Shown: in pieces, positions 42,906 through 50,530 of the stretch | Position numbering within the stretch: position 1 is the stretch's first letter | Layout: each line of letters begins with the position of its first letter | Origin: Streptomyces sp. CC208A | Lineage (GTDB): Bacteria; Actinomycetota; Actinomycetes; Streptomycetales; Streptomycetaceae | DNA: 64,000 nt | Assembly: GCF_030010625.1 (NCBI RefSeq) | Contig: NZ_JASCXN010000016.1 | Span: 62,001 to 126,000, forward strand | Direction of reading: 5' to 3' | The notes under the pieces: generated by a model | What the model was told of the DNA's origin: nothing | Databases searched by the model: none | What the model saw: only the letters and a program-made list of their open reading frames with translations | Program-made: the position numbers and the translations under genes

Positions 42906-43526
42906 TCAGCGCACCCCGATGAGGTGCCCGAAGGCCACCACGTTCCCCTGGTAGCCGCCGCGCTTCGCCGAGAAGCCGCCGCCGCAGGTGATCACCCGGA
43001 GCTCGGCGCGGTCGGTGGCGCCGTACACCTTCTCGTCGGGGAAGGCGTCGTTGTCGTAGACCTCGACGGCGTCGACGGTGAAGACGGCCGTCTTCCCGTC
43101 CTCGCGGTCGATCTCGATCCGATGGCCCTTCTTCAGGGCGCCCAGCGTGTAGAAGACGGCCGGGCCGCCCGCGTTGTCGACGTGCCCGGCGACGATCGCG
43201 GTGCCCTTGGCGCCGGGCGTGACGCCGTCCGCGTACCAGCCGGCCAGATTGCGGTCCTCGGCCGGCGGCACCTCCAGGGAGCCGTTCGGCGCCAGACCGA
43301 GCCGGGTCATGGGGGCGTCCACGTCCGTCTCCGGGATGCGCAGCCGCACCGGCGGGGACGACGGCAGCGGGTCGGCGGCGGCGTCGGTGTGCACGCTGGG
43401 ACCGGCGGCGAAGGCCTGGGCGGCGGACGGGACGGGCGGGGTGACGTCCTGCGAGCCGTTCTGGACGAGCCAGAGGCCGACGCAGGCGGCCACCGCGATG
43501 CCCCAGCCCTTGCTCCTGTTGCTCAC
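42906..43526 (-). CDS. Class F sortase
   Basis: A 206-residue transpeptidase with an N-terminal membrane anchor (GWGIAVAACVGLWLV). The sortase barrel has AIVAGHVDNAGGPAVFYTLG (catalytic His) and LRVITCGGGF (catalytic Cys in the TLxTC position), with an Arg-bearing end (AKRGGYQGNVV). Class F sortases are the actinobacterial type. GTG 43526 follows an AGGAA site. The next gene upstream on the same strand encodes a surface protein with a transmembrane tail, the likely partner. Confidence 0.9.
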   Translation of the reverse strand: MSNRSKGWGIAVAACVGLWLVQNGSQDVTPPVPSAAQAFAAGPSVHTDAAADPLPSSPPVRLRIPETDVDAPMTRLGLAPNGSLEVPPAEDRNLAGWYADGVTPGAKGTAIVAGHVDNAGGPAVFYTLGALKKGHRIEIDREDGKTAVFTVDAVEVYDNDAFPDEKVYGATDRAELRVITCGGGFSAKRGGYQGNVVAFGHLIGVR

Positions 43527-43654
43527 GTCGGTTCCTCACGGGGAGTGGGGACGAGGGTTCCACACGGGGACGGGGGTTCCACACGGGGACGGGGACGGGC
43601 CCGCCCCCGGCCGGCCGTGCGGGGTCCGGGCGGGGGCGGGGAGTGGCGGTGTGC

Positions 43655-44176
43655 TCAGTGGCCCTGGGCGCCGCTCGCCCGGCGCCGCATGAGCCACACA
43701 CCGCCGACGGCGGCCGCGGCCAGCACCGCCGCGCCCGCCGTGACCTGGGCGGTGTCGGGGCCGATGCTGCCGCCGACACCGGTCTTCACATGACCGCTGG
43801 GCTCCCGGTGCTTCACGGTCAGCTCGCCCCGGGCGGTCCGGCCGTTGTCACAGGCCACGCTGATCCAGTGGACGCCGGCCTTGGCGTGCTGGGGCACGGT
43901 GAACTGCCCGACCACGACCTCCTTGTGGGTGCTCGGGTTCAGCCGGAACTCCCCGGCGCCGAGCGAGTTCGCGTCCCCGATGCCGTGGCCGTCCTTGCCA
44001 CAGGCCGTGGTGTTCACGGTGACGGTGGTGCCGTGGGAGGCGGTGGAGGGGTAGATCTCCAGCGTCTCGGGGCCGTGGTTGCCGTCGTTGTTCGCGTACG
44101 CGGCGGGCGCGGCGAACGCGCCGAGCGCGACGACCGTCAGCGCGGTTCCGGTGAGCAGGCGGGCAGTGGGACGCAT
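43655..44176 (-). CDS. Secreted, C-terminally anchored surface protein
   Basis: A 173-residue protein. It has a signal peptide (1-28, cleaved near AYANN), then an Ig-like domain with two Cys (NTTACGKDG and SVACDNG) likely forming a disulfide. The C-terminus is TGVGGSIGPDTAQ, a transmembrane helix (VTAGAAVLAAAAVGGVWLM) and RRRASGAQGH. That is the layout of a sortase substrate, but no LPxTG is present. It lies 128 bp upstream of the class F sortase on the same strand. CTGATGGGCCATCAG lies 89 bp upstream of its start. Confidence 0.8.
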   Translation of the reverse strand: MRPTARLLTGTALTVVALGAFAAPAAYANNDGNHGPETLEIYPSTASHGTTVTVNTTACGKDGHGIGDANSLGAGEFRLNPSTHKEVVVGQFTVPQHAKAGVHWISVACDNGRTARGELTVKHREPSGHVKTGVGGSIGPDTAQVTAGAAVLAAAAVGGVWLMRRRASGAQGH

Positions 44177-44264
44177 GGTGGGGTTCCTCCGGGGCGCGTG
44201 GGCTGCGCGGTCGTTCGGTGCTTCCGTACGACCGAGGTAACGGCCCCGGCGCGCCCCGCGCCTG

Positions 44265-44279
44265 CTGATGGGCCATCAG
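44265..44279. promoter_or_regulatory. CTGATGGGCCATCAG dyad before a surface-protein gene
   Basis: Identical to the 15-bp palindrome at 3585-3599, at a near-identical distance (89 versus 84 bp) from the start of a gene for an exported protein. A hairpin GCGCCGT/ACGGCGC lies beside it at 44284-44302. The rest of the gap 44280-44468 shows no gene. Confidence 0.5.
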
Positions 44280-44468
44280 GATTGCGCCGTTCGAGACGGC
44301 GCGTCGACTGGAATCAGGGTGTTTACGCAGGTCAGGGCGGGTTATGGGGTGTCAGGCGGCGTGTCGTGCCGAACGGGTGAGCCGGCTCCGTGAAGGGGGT
44401 GCCCCGGGCGCCGGTACGGGCCCGGACCGGCAGGGCCCCGTCGCGCGGAGGGGCGGGCCGCGGCCGGG

Positions 44469-45263
44469 CTACCCGACGGCCGTGATCTCCTCGCCCGGCA
44501 CGGCCGCGTAAGCGTCGAGCACCCGCCCCATCAGCTCCCCGTCCACCGGGTACGCGACCCCGTCGACGCCCGTCACGGGCGCGATCGTGCGCGCGTTGGC
44601 GACGAACGCGGCCCGGAAGCCGGGCAGTTCGGCCAGGGGGACCGGTCGGCGGACCGACGGCAGCCGGGCCTCCAGGAGCGCCATGGTGACCCCGGCGAGC
44701 TGCGGGGCCGCCGGCCACACCAGCGAAGCGCCGTCCCAGAAGGCGATGTTGGAGACCGCCGCTTCCGCGACCTCGTCCGCAGGGGAGACGAGCAGCGCCT
44801 CGTCGAAGCCCGCCCGGCGGGCCGCGTCCCCGTGGTAGCGCTGCCCGAAGCCGCCCAGGTGCTTGAGGTGGGCCGCCGGGCGCAGATAGCCGACGGCCGT
44901 CAGCCGCTGCGGGGCGCCGGGCCCTTCGGGCGCCGCCTCGCGGACGGTGACCGCCACCCGGACCCGGGGCCCGCCCTCGTACACGTACACCCGCGCCGAG
45001 GAGTCCCGCCGCCCCGACGCCCCGACGGCCCGCGCGAGGAGGCCCCGGACCCGCTCCCCGGGCAGCGGCTCGCCGAACAGCTCGCGGGTGGCCCGGTCGA
45101 GGCGGTCGAGGTGGAGGCCGAGGCCCTTCACCCGGCCGTCGCGCACCTGCATCGCGGTGAAGTGGCCGTAGCCGCTCATCGCGGCGGCGAGGGCCCCGGG
45201 ATCGGCGGCCGGGACGCCGTCGACCTCGATGTGCACGGCGGCGGGGGCGGGCGAAGTCGTCAT
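44469..45263 (-). CDS. Aminotransferase class IV-type PLP protein
   Basis: A 264-residue fold-type IV PLP enzyme related to D-alanine aminotransferase and aminodeoxychorismate lyase. The N-terminal strand HIEVDGVPAA, the probable Schiff-base Lys in RPAAHLKHLGGFGQR, the PLP-carboxylate region DEALLVSPADEVAEAAVSN, and the phosphate-binding loop AGVTMALLEARL are in the right order. No pab or biotin genes are adjacent, so the substrate is open. It starts at ATG 45263, divergent from the SoxR-box reductase gene. Confidence 0.82.
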   Translation of the reverse strand: MTTSPAPAAVHIEVDGVPAADPGALAAAMSGYGHFTAMQVRDGRVKGLGLHLDRLDRATRELFGEPLPGERVRGLLARAVGASGRRDSSARVYVYEGGPRVRVAVTVREAAPEGPGAPQRLTAVGYLRPAAHLKHLGGFGQRYHGDAARRAGFDEALLVSPADEVAEAAVSNIAFWDGASLVWPAAPQLAGVTMALLEARLPSVRRPVPLAELPGFRAAFVANARTIAPVTGVDGVAYPVDGELMGRVLDAYAAVPGEEITAVG

Positions 45264-45314
45264 GGGCCCACGGTAGTCGGAGTGACGGCCTCCGAATCGC
45301 CCGGAGAACCGCGC

Positions 45315-45345
45315 TTGACCTCAACCAAGCTTGAGGTACCACGAT
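45315..45345 (+). promoter_or_regulatory. SoxR-box promoter of the FMN reductase gene
   Basis: ACCTCAA-CCAAGC-TTGAGGT (45318-45337) is a perfect 7-bp dyad matching the SoxR operator (CCTCAAGYNRRCTTGAGG type). It sits between -35 TTGACC (45315-45320) and -10 CACGAT (45340-45345), whose spacer is 19 bp, the over-long spacing typical of MerR/SoxR-activated promoters. The ATG follows the -10 by 7 nt. Confidence 0.85.
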
Positions 45346-45352
45346 CATCCGC

Positions 45353-45958
45353 ATGGACATCACCAACGCCGCCGCCCAGGCCGCCCCCCTCAAGCTCGCC
45401 CTCGTCATCGCCAGCGACCGCGCCGGCCGCTTCGCCCCCGTCATCGCCGACTGGTTCCGCGGCCGGGTCGCCGAGCGCACCGACTTCGAGCTCACCGTCC
45501 TCGACCTCGCCGAGGTCCGGCTCCCCACCTCCCTCTCCTACGACCCCGACCCCGCCGTCCGCGCCGAACTCGCCCGCGTCACCCCCGTCCTGGAGGACGC
45601 CGACGTCTACGTCGTCCTCACTCCCGAGTACAACCACTCCTTCCCGGCCTCCCTGAAGAACCTCATCGACCGCCACTACACCGAGTGGCGCGCCAAGCCC
45701 GTCGGCTTCGTCTCCTACGGCGGCATCTCCGGCGGCATCCGCGCCGTCGAGCAACTCCGCCAGGTCTACGCCGAGATGCACGCGGTCACCGTCCGCGACG
45801 GTGTCGTCCTGCCCAACGCCCACGGACAGTTCGACGAGGACGGCCGGTTCAAGGACCCGACCGGGCCCGACAACGGAGCCAAGCTCATGCTCGACCAGCT
45901 CGCCTGGTGGGGCCGCGCCCTCAAGGACGCCAAGGCCGTCCGGCCGTACGCCGCCTGA
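45353..45958 (+). CDS. NADPH-dependent FMN reductase, SoxR-regulon type
   Basis: A 201-residue flavodoxin-fold reductase: LALVIASDRAGRFAPVIADW, a phosphate-binding loop, VVLTPEYNHSFPASLKNLID (classic NADPH-FMN reductase motif) and FVSYGGISGGIRAVEQLR. It probably reduces quinones or flavins. The promoter carries a SoxR box; in S. coelicolor a homologous reductase gene is a known SoxR target induced by redox-active metabolites (from memory). ATG 45353 fits a leaderless transcript. Confidence 0.9.
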   Translation: MDITNAAAQAAPLKLALVIASDRAGRFAPVIADWFRGRVAERTDFELTVLDLAEVRLPTSLSYDPDPAVRAELARVTPVLEDADVYVVLTPEYNHSFPASLKNLIDRHYTEWRAKPVGFVSYGGISGGIRAVEQLRQVYAEMHAVTVRDGVVLPNAHGQFDEDGRFKDPTGPDNGAKLMLDQLAWWGRALKDAKAVRPYAA

Positions 45959-46111
45959 GGCGCCGTCAGGAACCCGCTGCGGGCTCCTCGCCGGGCGGCC
46001 GCCCCCCGCACCCCGCCCGGCTCGCGCCCCCCGGCGCCGTACCGGCTCCGTCGTCGCCCACCCGGCGTACGCCCGGCTGCGCGCGGCACGGTTCGCCCGT
46101 ACGGTGAAGGG

Positions 46112-46834
46112 GTGATCGTCACCGTCCGCACCACCACCGACGCGCGCGGCAAGGCCGGCGCCCTGGCGCGCGGCGCCGTCGAGGCCCGGCTCGCCGCGTG
46201 CGCGCAGATCTCGGGGCCCGTCACCTCCGTCTACCACTGGCGGGGCGCGATCGAGACCACCGAGGAGTGGACGGTGGAGTTCAAGACCACCGAGGCCCGC
46301 TACCCGGCCCTTGAGGCGCACCTTCGCGCCGCCCACGACTACGAGACGCCCGAGATCCTCGCCGTCCGGGCGATCCGGGTGGCCGAGGGCTACGCCCGCT
46401 GGGTCGAGGAGGAGACCGCGGAGGGCGCGGGGGCGGAAGCCCCGGCCCCGGACGAGCGGCCCTTCTTCGTGTACGGGACGCTGCGCCCCGGCGGGTACAA
46501 CCACGACCGGTTCCTCGCCGGGAGGATCGGCACCGAGACGGCCGCCGTACTGCCCGGGGCGGTCCTGCACGACGGACCCGGCGGCTATCCGTACGCCGTC
46601 CCCGCGGCCGGGGGCGAGGTGATCGGCTCGCTCCTCACGCCCTCGTCCGGCGACTACGGCGAACTGTTCGGCCTGCTCGACCGGCTGGAGCTGCCCGTCG
46701 GGTACGAGCGGGTGGCCATGGACGTCGTACGGGTCGCGGACGGGGCGCAGGTGTCCGCCTGGGTGTTCGTGGCGGCGCCGGACGCGCCGCTCGGCCCGGT
46801 CATCGAGGGCGGCGACTGGTTCAGCCGGCCGTAG
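46112..46834 (+). CDS. CutA-gamma-glutamylcyclotransferase-like fusion protein
   Basis: A 240-residue two-domain protein. Residues 1-105 are CutA1-like (LARGAVEARLAACAQISGPV, YHWRGAIETTEEW, HDYETPEILAV), a trimeric fold linked to divalent metal tolerance. After a linker (EEETAEGAGAEAPAPDE), residues 117-240 are a GGCT/AIG2-like cyclotransferase domain (FFVYGTLRPGGYNHDRFL, LDRLELPVGYER). CutA usually stands alone, so the fusion is unusual. GTG 46112 lies 6 nt after TACGGT. The last 14 bp overlap the end of the converging nitrate reductase gene. Confidence 0.85.
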   Translation: MIVTVRTTTDARGKAGALARGAVEARLAACAQISGPVTSVYHWRGAIETTEEWTVEFKTTEARYPALEAHLRAAHDYETPEILAVRAIRVAEGYARWVEEETAEGAGAEAPAPDERPFFVYGTLRPGGYNHDRFLAGRIGTETAAVLPGAVLHDGPGGYPYAVPAAGGEVIGSLLTPSSGDYGELFGLLDRLELPVGYERVAMDVVRVADGAQVSAWVFVAAPDAPLGPVIEGGDWFSRP

Positions 46835-48926
46835 CCCGCCCGTCGGCGACCGGCTCCAGACGGACCGCGCACACCTTGAACTCGGGCATCCGGGAGACCG
46901 GGTCGAGCGCCGGGTTCACCAGCGTGTTCGCTCTGCCCTCCCCGTACCAGTGGAAGGGCATGAAGACCGTGTCCGGCCGGATCGCGCCGGTGATCCGGGC
47001 CGGCGCCACCGCCCGCCCGCGCCGCGACACCACCGCGACCGGCTCGCCCTCCGCGACCCCGAGCCGCTCCGCGAGCCGCGGGTGCAGCTCCACGAACGGG
47101 CCGGGCGCGGCGGCGTTCAGCTCCGCCACCCGCCGGGTCTGCGCCCCGGACTGGTACTGCGAGACGACCCGCCCGGTGGTGAGCACCACCGGGTACTCGG
47201 CGTCGGTCTCCTCGGCCGCCTGCCGGTGCGTCACCGGCACGAACCGGGCCCGCCCGTCGGCCGTCGCGAACCGGTCGAGGAAGAGCCGGGGCGTGCCCGC
47301 GTGGCCCTCCCCGGGGCACGGCCAGAAGACGCCCTGCTCCTCCTCGATCCGCCGGTAGCTGATGCCGGAGTAGTCGGCGGGGCCGCCCGCGGAGGCCCGC
47401 CGCAGCTCCTCGAAGACCTCCTCCGGGTCGGTGGGGAAGCCCTTCTCCCAGCCGAGCAGTCCGGCGAGCGCGTGCAGCACCTCCAGGTCGGTGCGGACGC
47501 CGGGCGGCGGGGTGAGGGCGCGGCGGCGCAGCAGCACCCGCCCCTCCAGGTTGGTCATCGTGCCGGTCTCCTCGGCCCACTGGGTCACCGGCAGGACGAC
47601 GTCGGCGAGCGCCGCGGTCTCGGAGAGGACGACGTCGGCGACGGCGAGGAAGTCGAGCGAGCGCAGCCGCTCCTCGACGTGGGCGGCGTGCGGGGCGGAG
47701 ACCACCGGGTTGGAGCCCATGAGGAGCAGCGACCGCACCTCGCCGCCGAGCGCGTCGAGGAGTTCGTACGCGCTCCGCCCCGGCCCCGGCAGGGTCTCGG
47801 GAGCGACCCCCCACACGCCGGCGACGTGGGCGCGGGCGGCGGGGTCGTCGAGCTTGCGGTAGCCGGGCAGCTGGTCGGCCTTCTGGCCGTGCTCGCGGCC
47901 GCCCTGGCCGTTGCCCTGGCCGGTGAGGCAGCCGTAGCCGGAGAGCGGCCGGCCCGCCCGGCCGGTGGCGAGGCACAGGTTGATCCAGGCGCCGACGGTG
48001 TCGGTGCCCTTGGACTGCTGCTCCGGGCCGCGGGCGGTGAGCACCATGGAGTTCCCGGCGTCGCAGAACATCGCGACCGCCTCGCGCAGCCGCGGCACCG
48101 GGACGCCGGTGATCCGCTCGACGTGCTCGGGCCAGTGGGCCATCGCCCCGGCGCGGGCGGCCTCCCAGCCGGTGGTGCGCTCCGCGACGAACTCCTCGTC
48201 GACGCGGCCCTCGGCGACGACCAGGTGGAGCAGGCCGAGGGCGAGCGCGAGGTCGGTGCCGGGGCGGGGGGCGAGGTGGAGGTCGGCCTGCTCGGCGGTG
48301 CGGGTGCGGCGCGGATCGACGACGATCAGCTTCCCGCCGTTCTCCTTCAGCTCGGTGAGGTAGCGCAGCGCGGGCGGCATGGTCTCGGCCAGGTTGGAGC
48401 CGACGAGGATCACGCAGCCCGTCCGCGGGATGTCCTCCAGCGGGAAGGGAAGCCCCCGGTCGAGGCCGAAGGCCCGCTGGTGGGCGGCGGCCGCCGAGGA
48501 CATGCAGAAGCGGCCGTTGTAGTCGATCTGCGAGGTGGCGAGGACGAGCCGGGCGAACTTGCCGAGCGTGTACGCCTTCTCGTTGGTGAGTCCGCCGCCG
48601 CCGAAGACCCCCACGGCATCGGGACCGTGGGCGGCGCGGGTCCGGCTCAGCCCCTCGGCGACGGCGGAGAGCGCCTCCTCCCAGGAGGCCGGTTCGAGCG
48701 CCCCGGAGTCAGGGCTGCGGACCAGGGGCTCGGTGAGCCTGACCCGGGAGGAGAGCACGGAGGGGGCGGTGCGGCCCTTGCCGCACAGGGCGCCCCGGTT
48801 GACGGGGAAGTCGGTCCGCTCGACCACCTCGGCGGGCAGCTCCGCCGTGCCGGTCGGGCGGAGCCTCATGCCGCACTGCAGCGAGCAGTAGGGGCAGTGG
48901 GTGGGGACCGCGGTGGCGTCGGACAT
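46821..48926 (-). CDS. nasA: Assimilatory nitrate reductase catalytic subunit (molybdopterin)
   Basis: A 701-residue Mo-bisMGD enzyme. An N-terminal [4Fe-4S] site (CPYCSLQC ... CGKG) is followed by the molybdopterin core (FGGGGLTNEKAYTLGKFARL, YNGRFCMSSAA, GSNLAETMPP) and the C-terminal dinucleotide-binding domain (PVVLTTGRVVSQYQSG; MPFHWYGEGRANTL). Cys in NGRFCMSS is the probable Mo ligand, typical of the Nas/Nap class. A GlnR-like box lies upstream and the nitrite reductase operon is 6 kb away, favouring nitrate reductase over formate dehydrogenase. Confidence 0.88.
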   Translation of the reverse strand: MSDATAVPTHCPYCSLQCGMRLRPTGTAELPAEVVERTDFPVNRGALCGKGRTAPSVLSSRVRLTEPLVRSPDSGALEPASWEEALSAVAEGLSRTRAAHGPDAVGVFGGGGLTNEKAYTLGKFARLVLATSQIDYNGRFCMSSAAAAHQRAFGLDRGLPFPLEDIPRTGCVILVGSNLAETMPPALRYLTELKENGGKLIVVDPRRTRTAEQADLHLAPRPGTDLALALGLLHLVVAEGRVDEEFVAERTTGWEAARAGAMAHWPEHVERITGVPVPRLREAVAMFCDAGNSMVLTARGPEQQSKGTDTVGAWINLCLATGRAGRPLSGYGCLTGQGNGQGGREHGQKADQLPGYRKLDDPAARAHVAGVWGVAPETLPGPGRSAYELLDALGGEVRSLLLMGSNPVVSAPHAAHVEERLRSLDFLAVADVVLSETAALADVVLPVTQWAEETGTMTNLEGRVLLRRRALTPPPGVRTDLEVLHALAGLLGWEKGFPTDPEEVFEELRRASAGGPADYSGISYRRIEEEQGVFWPCPGEGHAGTPRLFLDRFATADGRARFVPVTHRQAAEETDAEYPVVLTTGRVVSQYQSGAQTRRVAELNAAAPGPFVELHPRLAERLGVAEGEPVAVVSRRGRAVAPARITGAIRPDTVFMPFHWYGEGRANTLVNPALDPVSRMPEFKVCAVRLEPVADGRATAG

Positions 48927-48949
48927 GCCGTCAAGCGTGCGTCGGACGT

Positions 48950-48976
48950 GTTACGGGCAGGGGCGCGCCGTATTAC
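48950..48976 (-). promoter_or_regulatory. GlnR-like box before nasA
   Basis: On the minus strand: GTAAT-N17-GTAAC, with starts exactly 22 bp apart, fitting the two gTnAC half-sites of a GlnR box. The GAAAC half-sites are degenerate (CGCCC, GACGC). It lies about 24 bp before the nasA ATG, as in the nir operon. Confidence 0.5.
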
Positions 48977-48999
48977 GAGTGGGGTGCTCTCCGCTCAGG

Positions 49000-49701
49000 T
49001 CAGGGCGCCGGGTCGGGTGAGGCGGTGGCCGTACGTGCTCCGCCCGCCAGCGCCTCGGTGACGCCGGGCTCCTCCGGGCCGAGGAAGTGCGGGTCGGGGC
49101 GGACGGCCGCGTCGAGGGCGGCCTTGCCGGAGGCGAAGAGCTCCCGGACGGTGCCGTAGTACCAGGTGACGTCCCGCGGTTCGGCGACCCCGACGCCGTA
49201 CGAGGAGACCCCGGCCCGCTCGCACAGGGCCACGGCCCGCTTGACGTGGAAGTCCTGGGTGACGAGGACCGCCCGGTCGACGCCGAAGATCTTCCGGGCC
49301 CGCACGCAGCTGTCCCAGGTGTCGAAGCCCGCGTAGTCGCTGACGACCTTCTCGTCGGGGACGCCCCGGTCGGCGAGGTAGGCGCGCATGGCGCTCGGCT
49401 CGTCGTACTCGGTCCTGCTGTTGTCGCCGGTGACGAGGAGGACCTTCACCTTGCCGGTGCGGTACAGCTCGGCGGCGGTGTCGAGCCGGTGCGCCAGGTA
49501 CGGGGTCGGGCGCCCCTTCCGCAGGCCGGCGCCGAAGACCACGGCGACGTCCCGGGCGGGCACGTCGGCGGTCGTCCGCAGCCTCCCGGCGGCCGCGGTG
49601 TGCGTCCAGGTCGCGGGGGCGAGGGCGAGGACGGCGGCCGCCATCACGGCCTGGACGGCGCGGCGGCGGGCCCGGACGGTGCGGGGGAGCCGGACCTGCA
49701 T
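49000..49701 (-). CDS. SanA/ElyC-like DUF218 membrane protein
   Basis: A 233-residue protein with an N-terminal signal-anchor (ARRRAVQAVMAAAVLALAPA). The DUF218 domain follows: VAVVFGAGLRKGRPTPYLAHRL, VTGDNSRTEYDEPSAM and VLVTQDFHVKRAV. SanA in enterics affects envelope permeability to vancomycin; the function in Streptomyces is unknown. I chose ATG 49701 because GGAGG lies just upstream; a start at 49803 would overlap the aquaporin gene. It is 34 bp downstream of the aquaporin gene on the same strand, a probable operon. Confidence 0.85.
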   Translation of the reverse strand: MQVRLPRTVRARRRAVQAVMAAAVLALAPATWTHTAAAGRLRTTADVPARDVAVVFGAGLRKGRPTPYLAHRLDTAAELYRTGKVKVLLVTGDNSRTEYDEPSAMRAYLADRGVPDEKVVSDYAGFDTWDSCVRARKIFGVDRAVLVTQDFHVKRAVALCERAGVSSYGVGVAEPRDVTWYYGTVRELFASGKAALDAAVRPDPHFLGPEEPGVTEALAGGARTATASPDPAP

Positions 49702-49735
49702 CGGGGAGCCTCCGGGAGGGTTCGGGGACGGGCTG

Positions 49736-50455
49736 TCACCCCGTCCGACGCTCTCGGGAGCTCCGTGGTTCGGTGCCGGCCCGATCCGTGCCGTAGAGCA
49801 CACCCGCCAGGGCCATGCCGCCCAGCATCCCGAGGAGCTGGGCGGCGGCGTAGGTGGGCACCGAGGCGGGGGCGATGCCGGTGAACGAGTCGGTCAGGGA
49901 ACGGCCGACGGTGGCCGCCGGGTTGGCGAAGGAGCCGGAGGAGGTGAACCAGATCGCCGCGCCGATGTAGCCGGCGACCGCGACCGGGGCCAGCCGGGGG
50001 CGGCCGGTGTGCCGCAGGCCCCGGACGACGAGGACGAGCCCGGCGGTGGCGACCGTCTCGCCGAGCAGCAGGTGGAGCGCGGCGCGCGGTTCGGTGGACC
50101 AGGAGCCGGGGGCGCGGCCGAACATCGCCTCGGCGAGCAGCGCGCCGGCGACGGCGCCGGCCACCTGGGCGGTGACGTAGGCGAGGACCTCGCGGCCGTC
50201 CTGCTCGCGGTGGGTCCACCACTCGGAGAAGGTGACGACCGGGTTGAAGTGGGCGCCGGAGAGCGGCCCGAGGAGGGCGATGAGCAGACCGAGGCCGAGC
50301 GCGGAGGCGGCGGCGTTGGCGAGCAGCCGGACCCCGATGTCCTGGCTGAGGGAGTCGGCGCGGATGCCGGAGCCGACGATCACGGCGACGAGGGCGGCGG
50401 TGCCGGTGAACTCGGCGAGGACGCGCCGGGGGAGCGGCGCGGGGAACATTCTCAT
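49736..50455 (-). CDS. MIP-family aquaporin
   Basis: A 239-residue channel with six hydrophobic helices. The two pore motifs are HFNPVVTF (NPV in place of NPA) and FANPAATVGRS (normal NPA with the selectivity Arg). NPV is seen in some bacterial aquaglyceroporin-like and arsenic-locus channels, so solute choice is open. It starts at ATG 50455 (ATG 50449 also in frame). An AT-rich dyad TTCCG-TAATT-CGGAA lies 13 bp upstream. Confidence 0.88.
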   Translation of the reverse strand: MRMFPAPLPRRVLAEFTGTAALVAVIVGSGIRADSLSQDIGVRLLANAAASALGLGLLIALLGPLSGAHFNPVVTFSEWWTHREQDGREVLAYVTAQVAGAVAGALLAEAMFGRAPGSWSTEPRAALHLLLGETVATAGLVLVVRGLRHTGRPRLAPVAVAGYIGAAIWFTSSGSFANPAATVGRSLTDSFTGIAPASVPTYAAAQLLGMLGGMALAGVLYGTDRAGTEPRSSRERRTG

Positions 50456-50468
50456 AACGGAAAAGATA

Positions 50469-50483
50469 TTCCGTAATTCGGAA
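50469..50483. promoter_or_regulatory. TTCCGTAATTCGGAA dyad before the aquaporin gene
   Basis: Perfect 5-bp arms with a TAATT centre, in an AT-rich 75-bp divergent promoter. It may be an operator; no factor is identified. Confidence 0.35.
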
Positions 50484-50530
50484 CGAAAAAAGAGGGGAGG
50501 GGAGGGGCCGGAAGTCCGTACGATCCGTCG

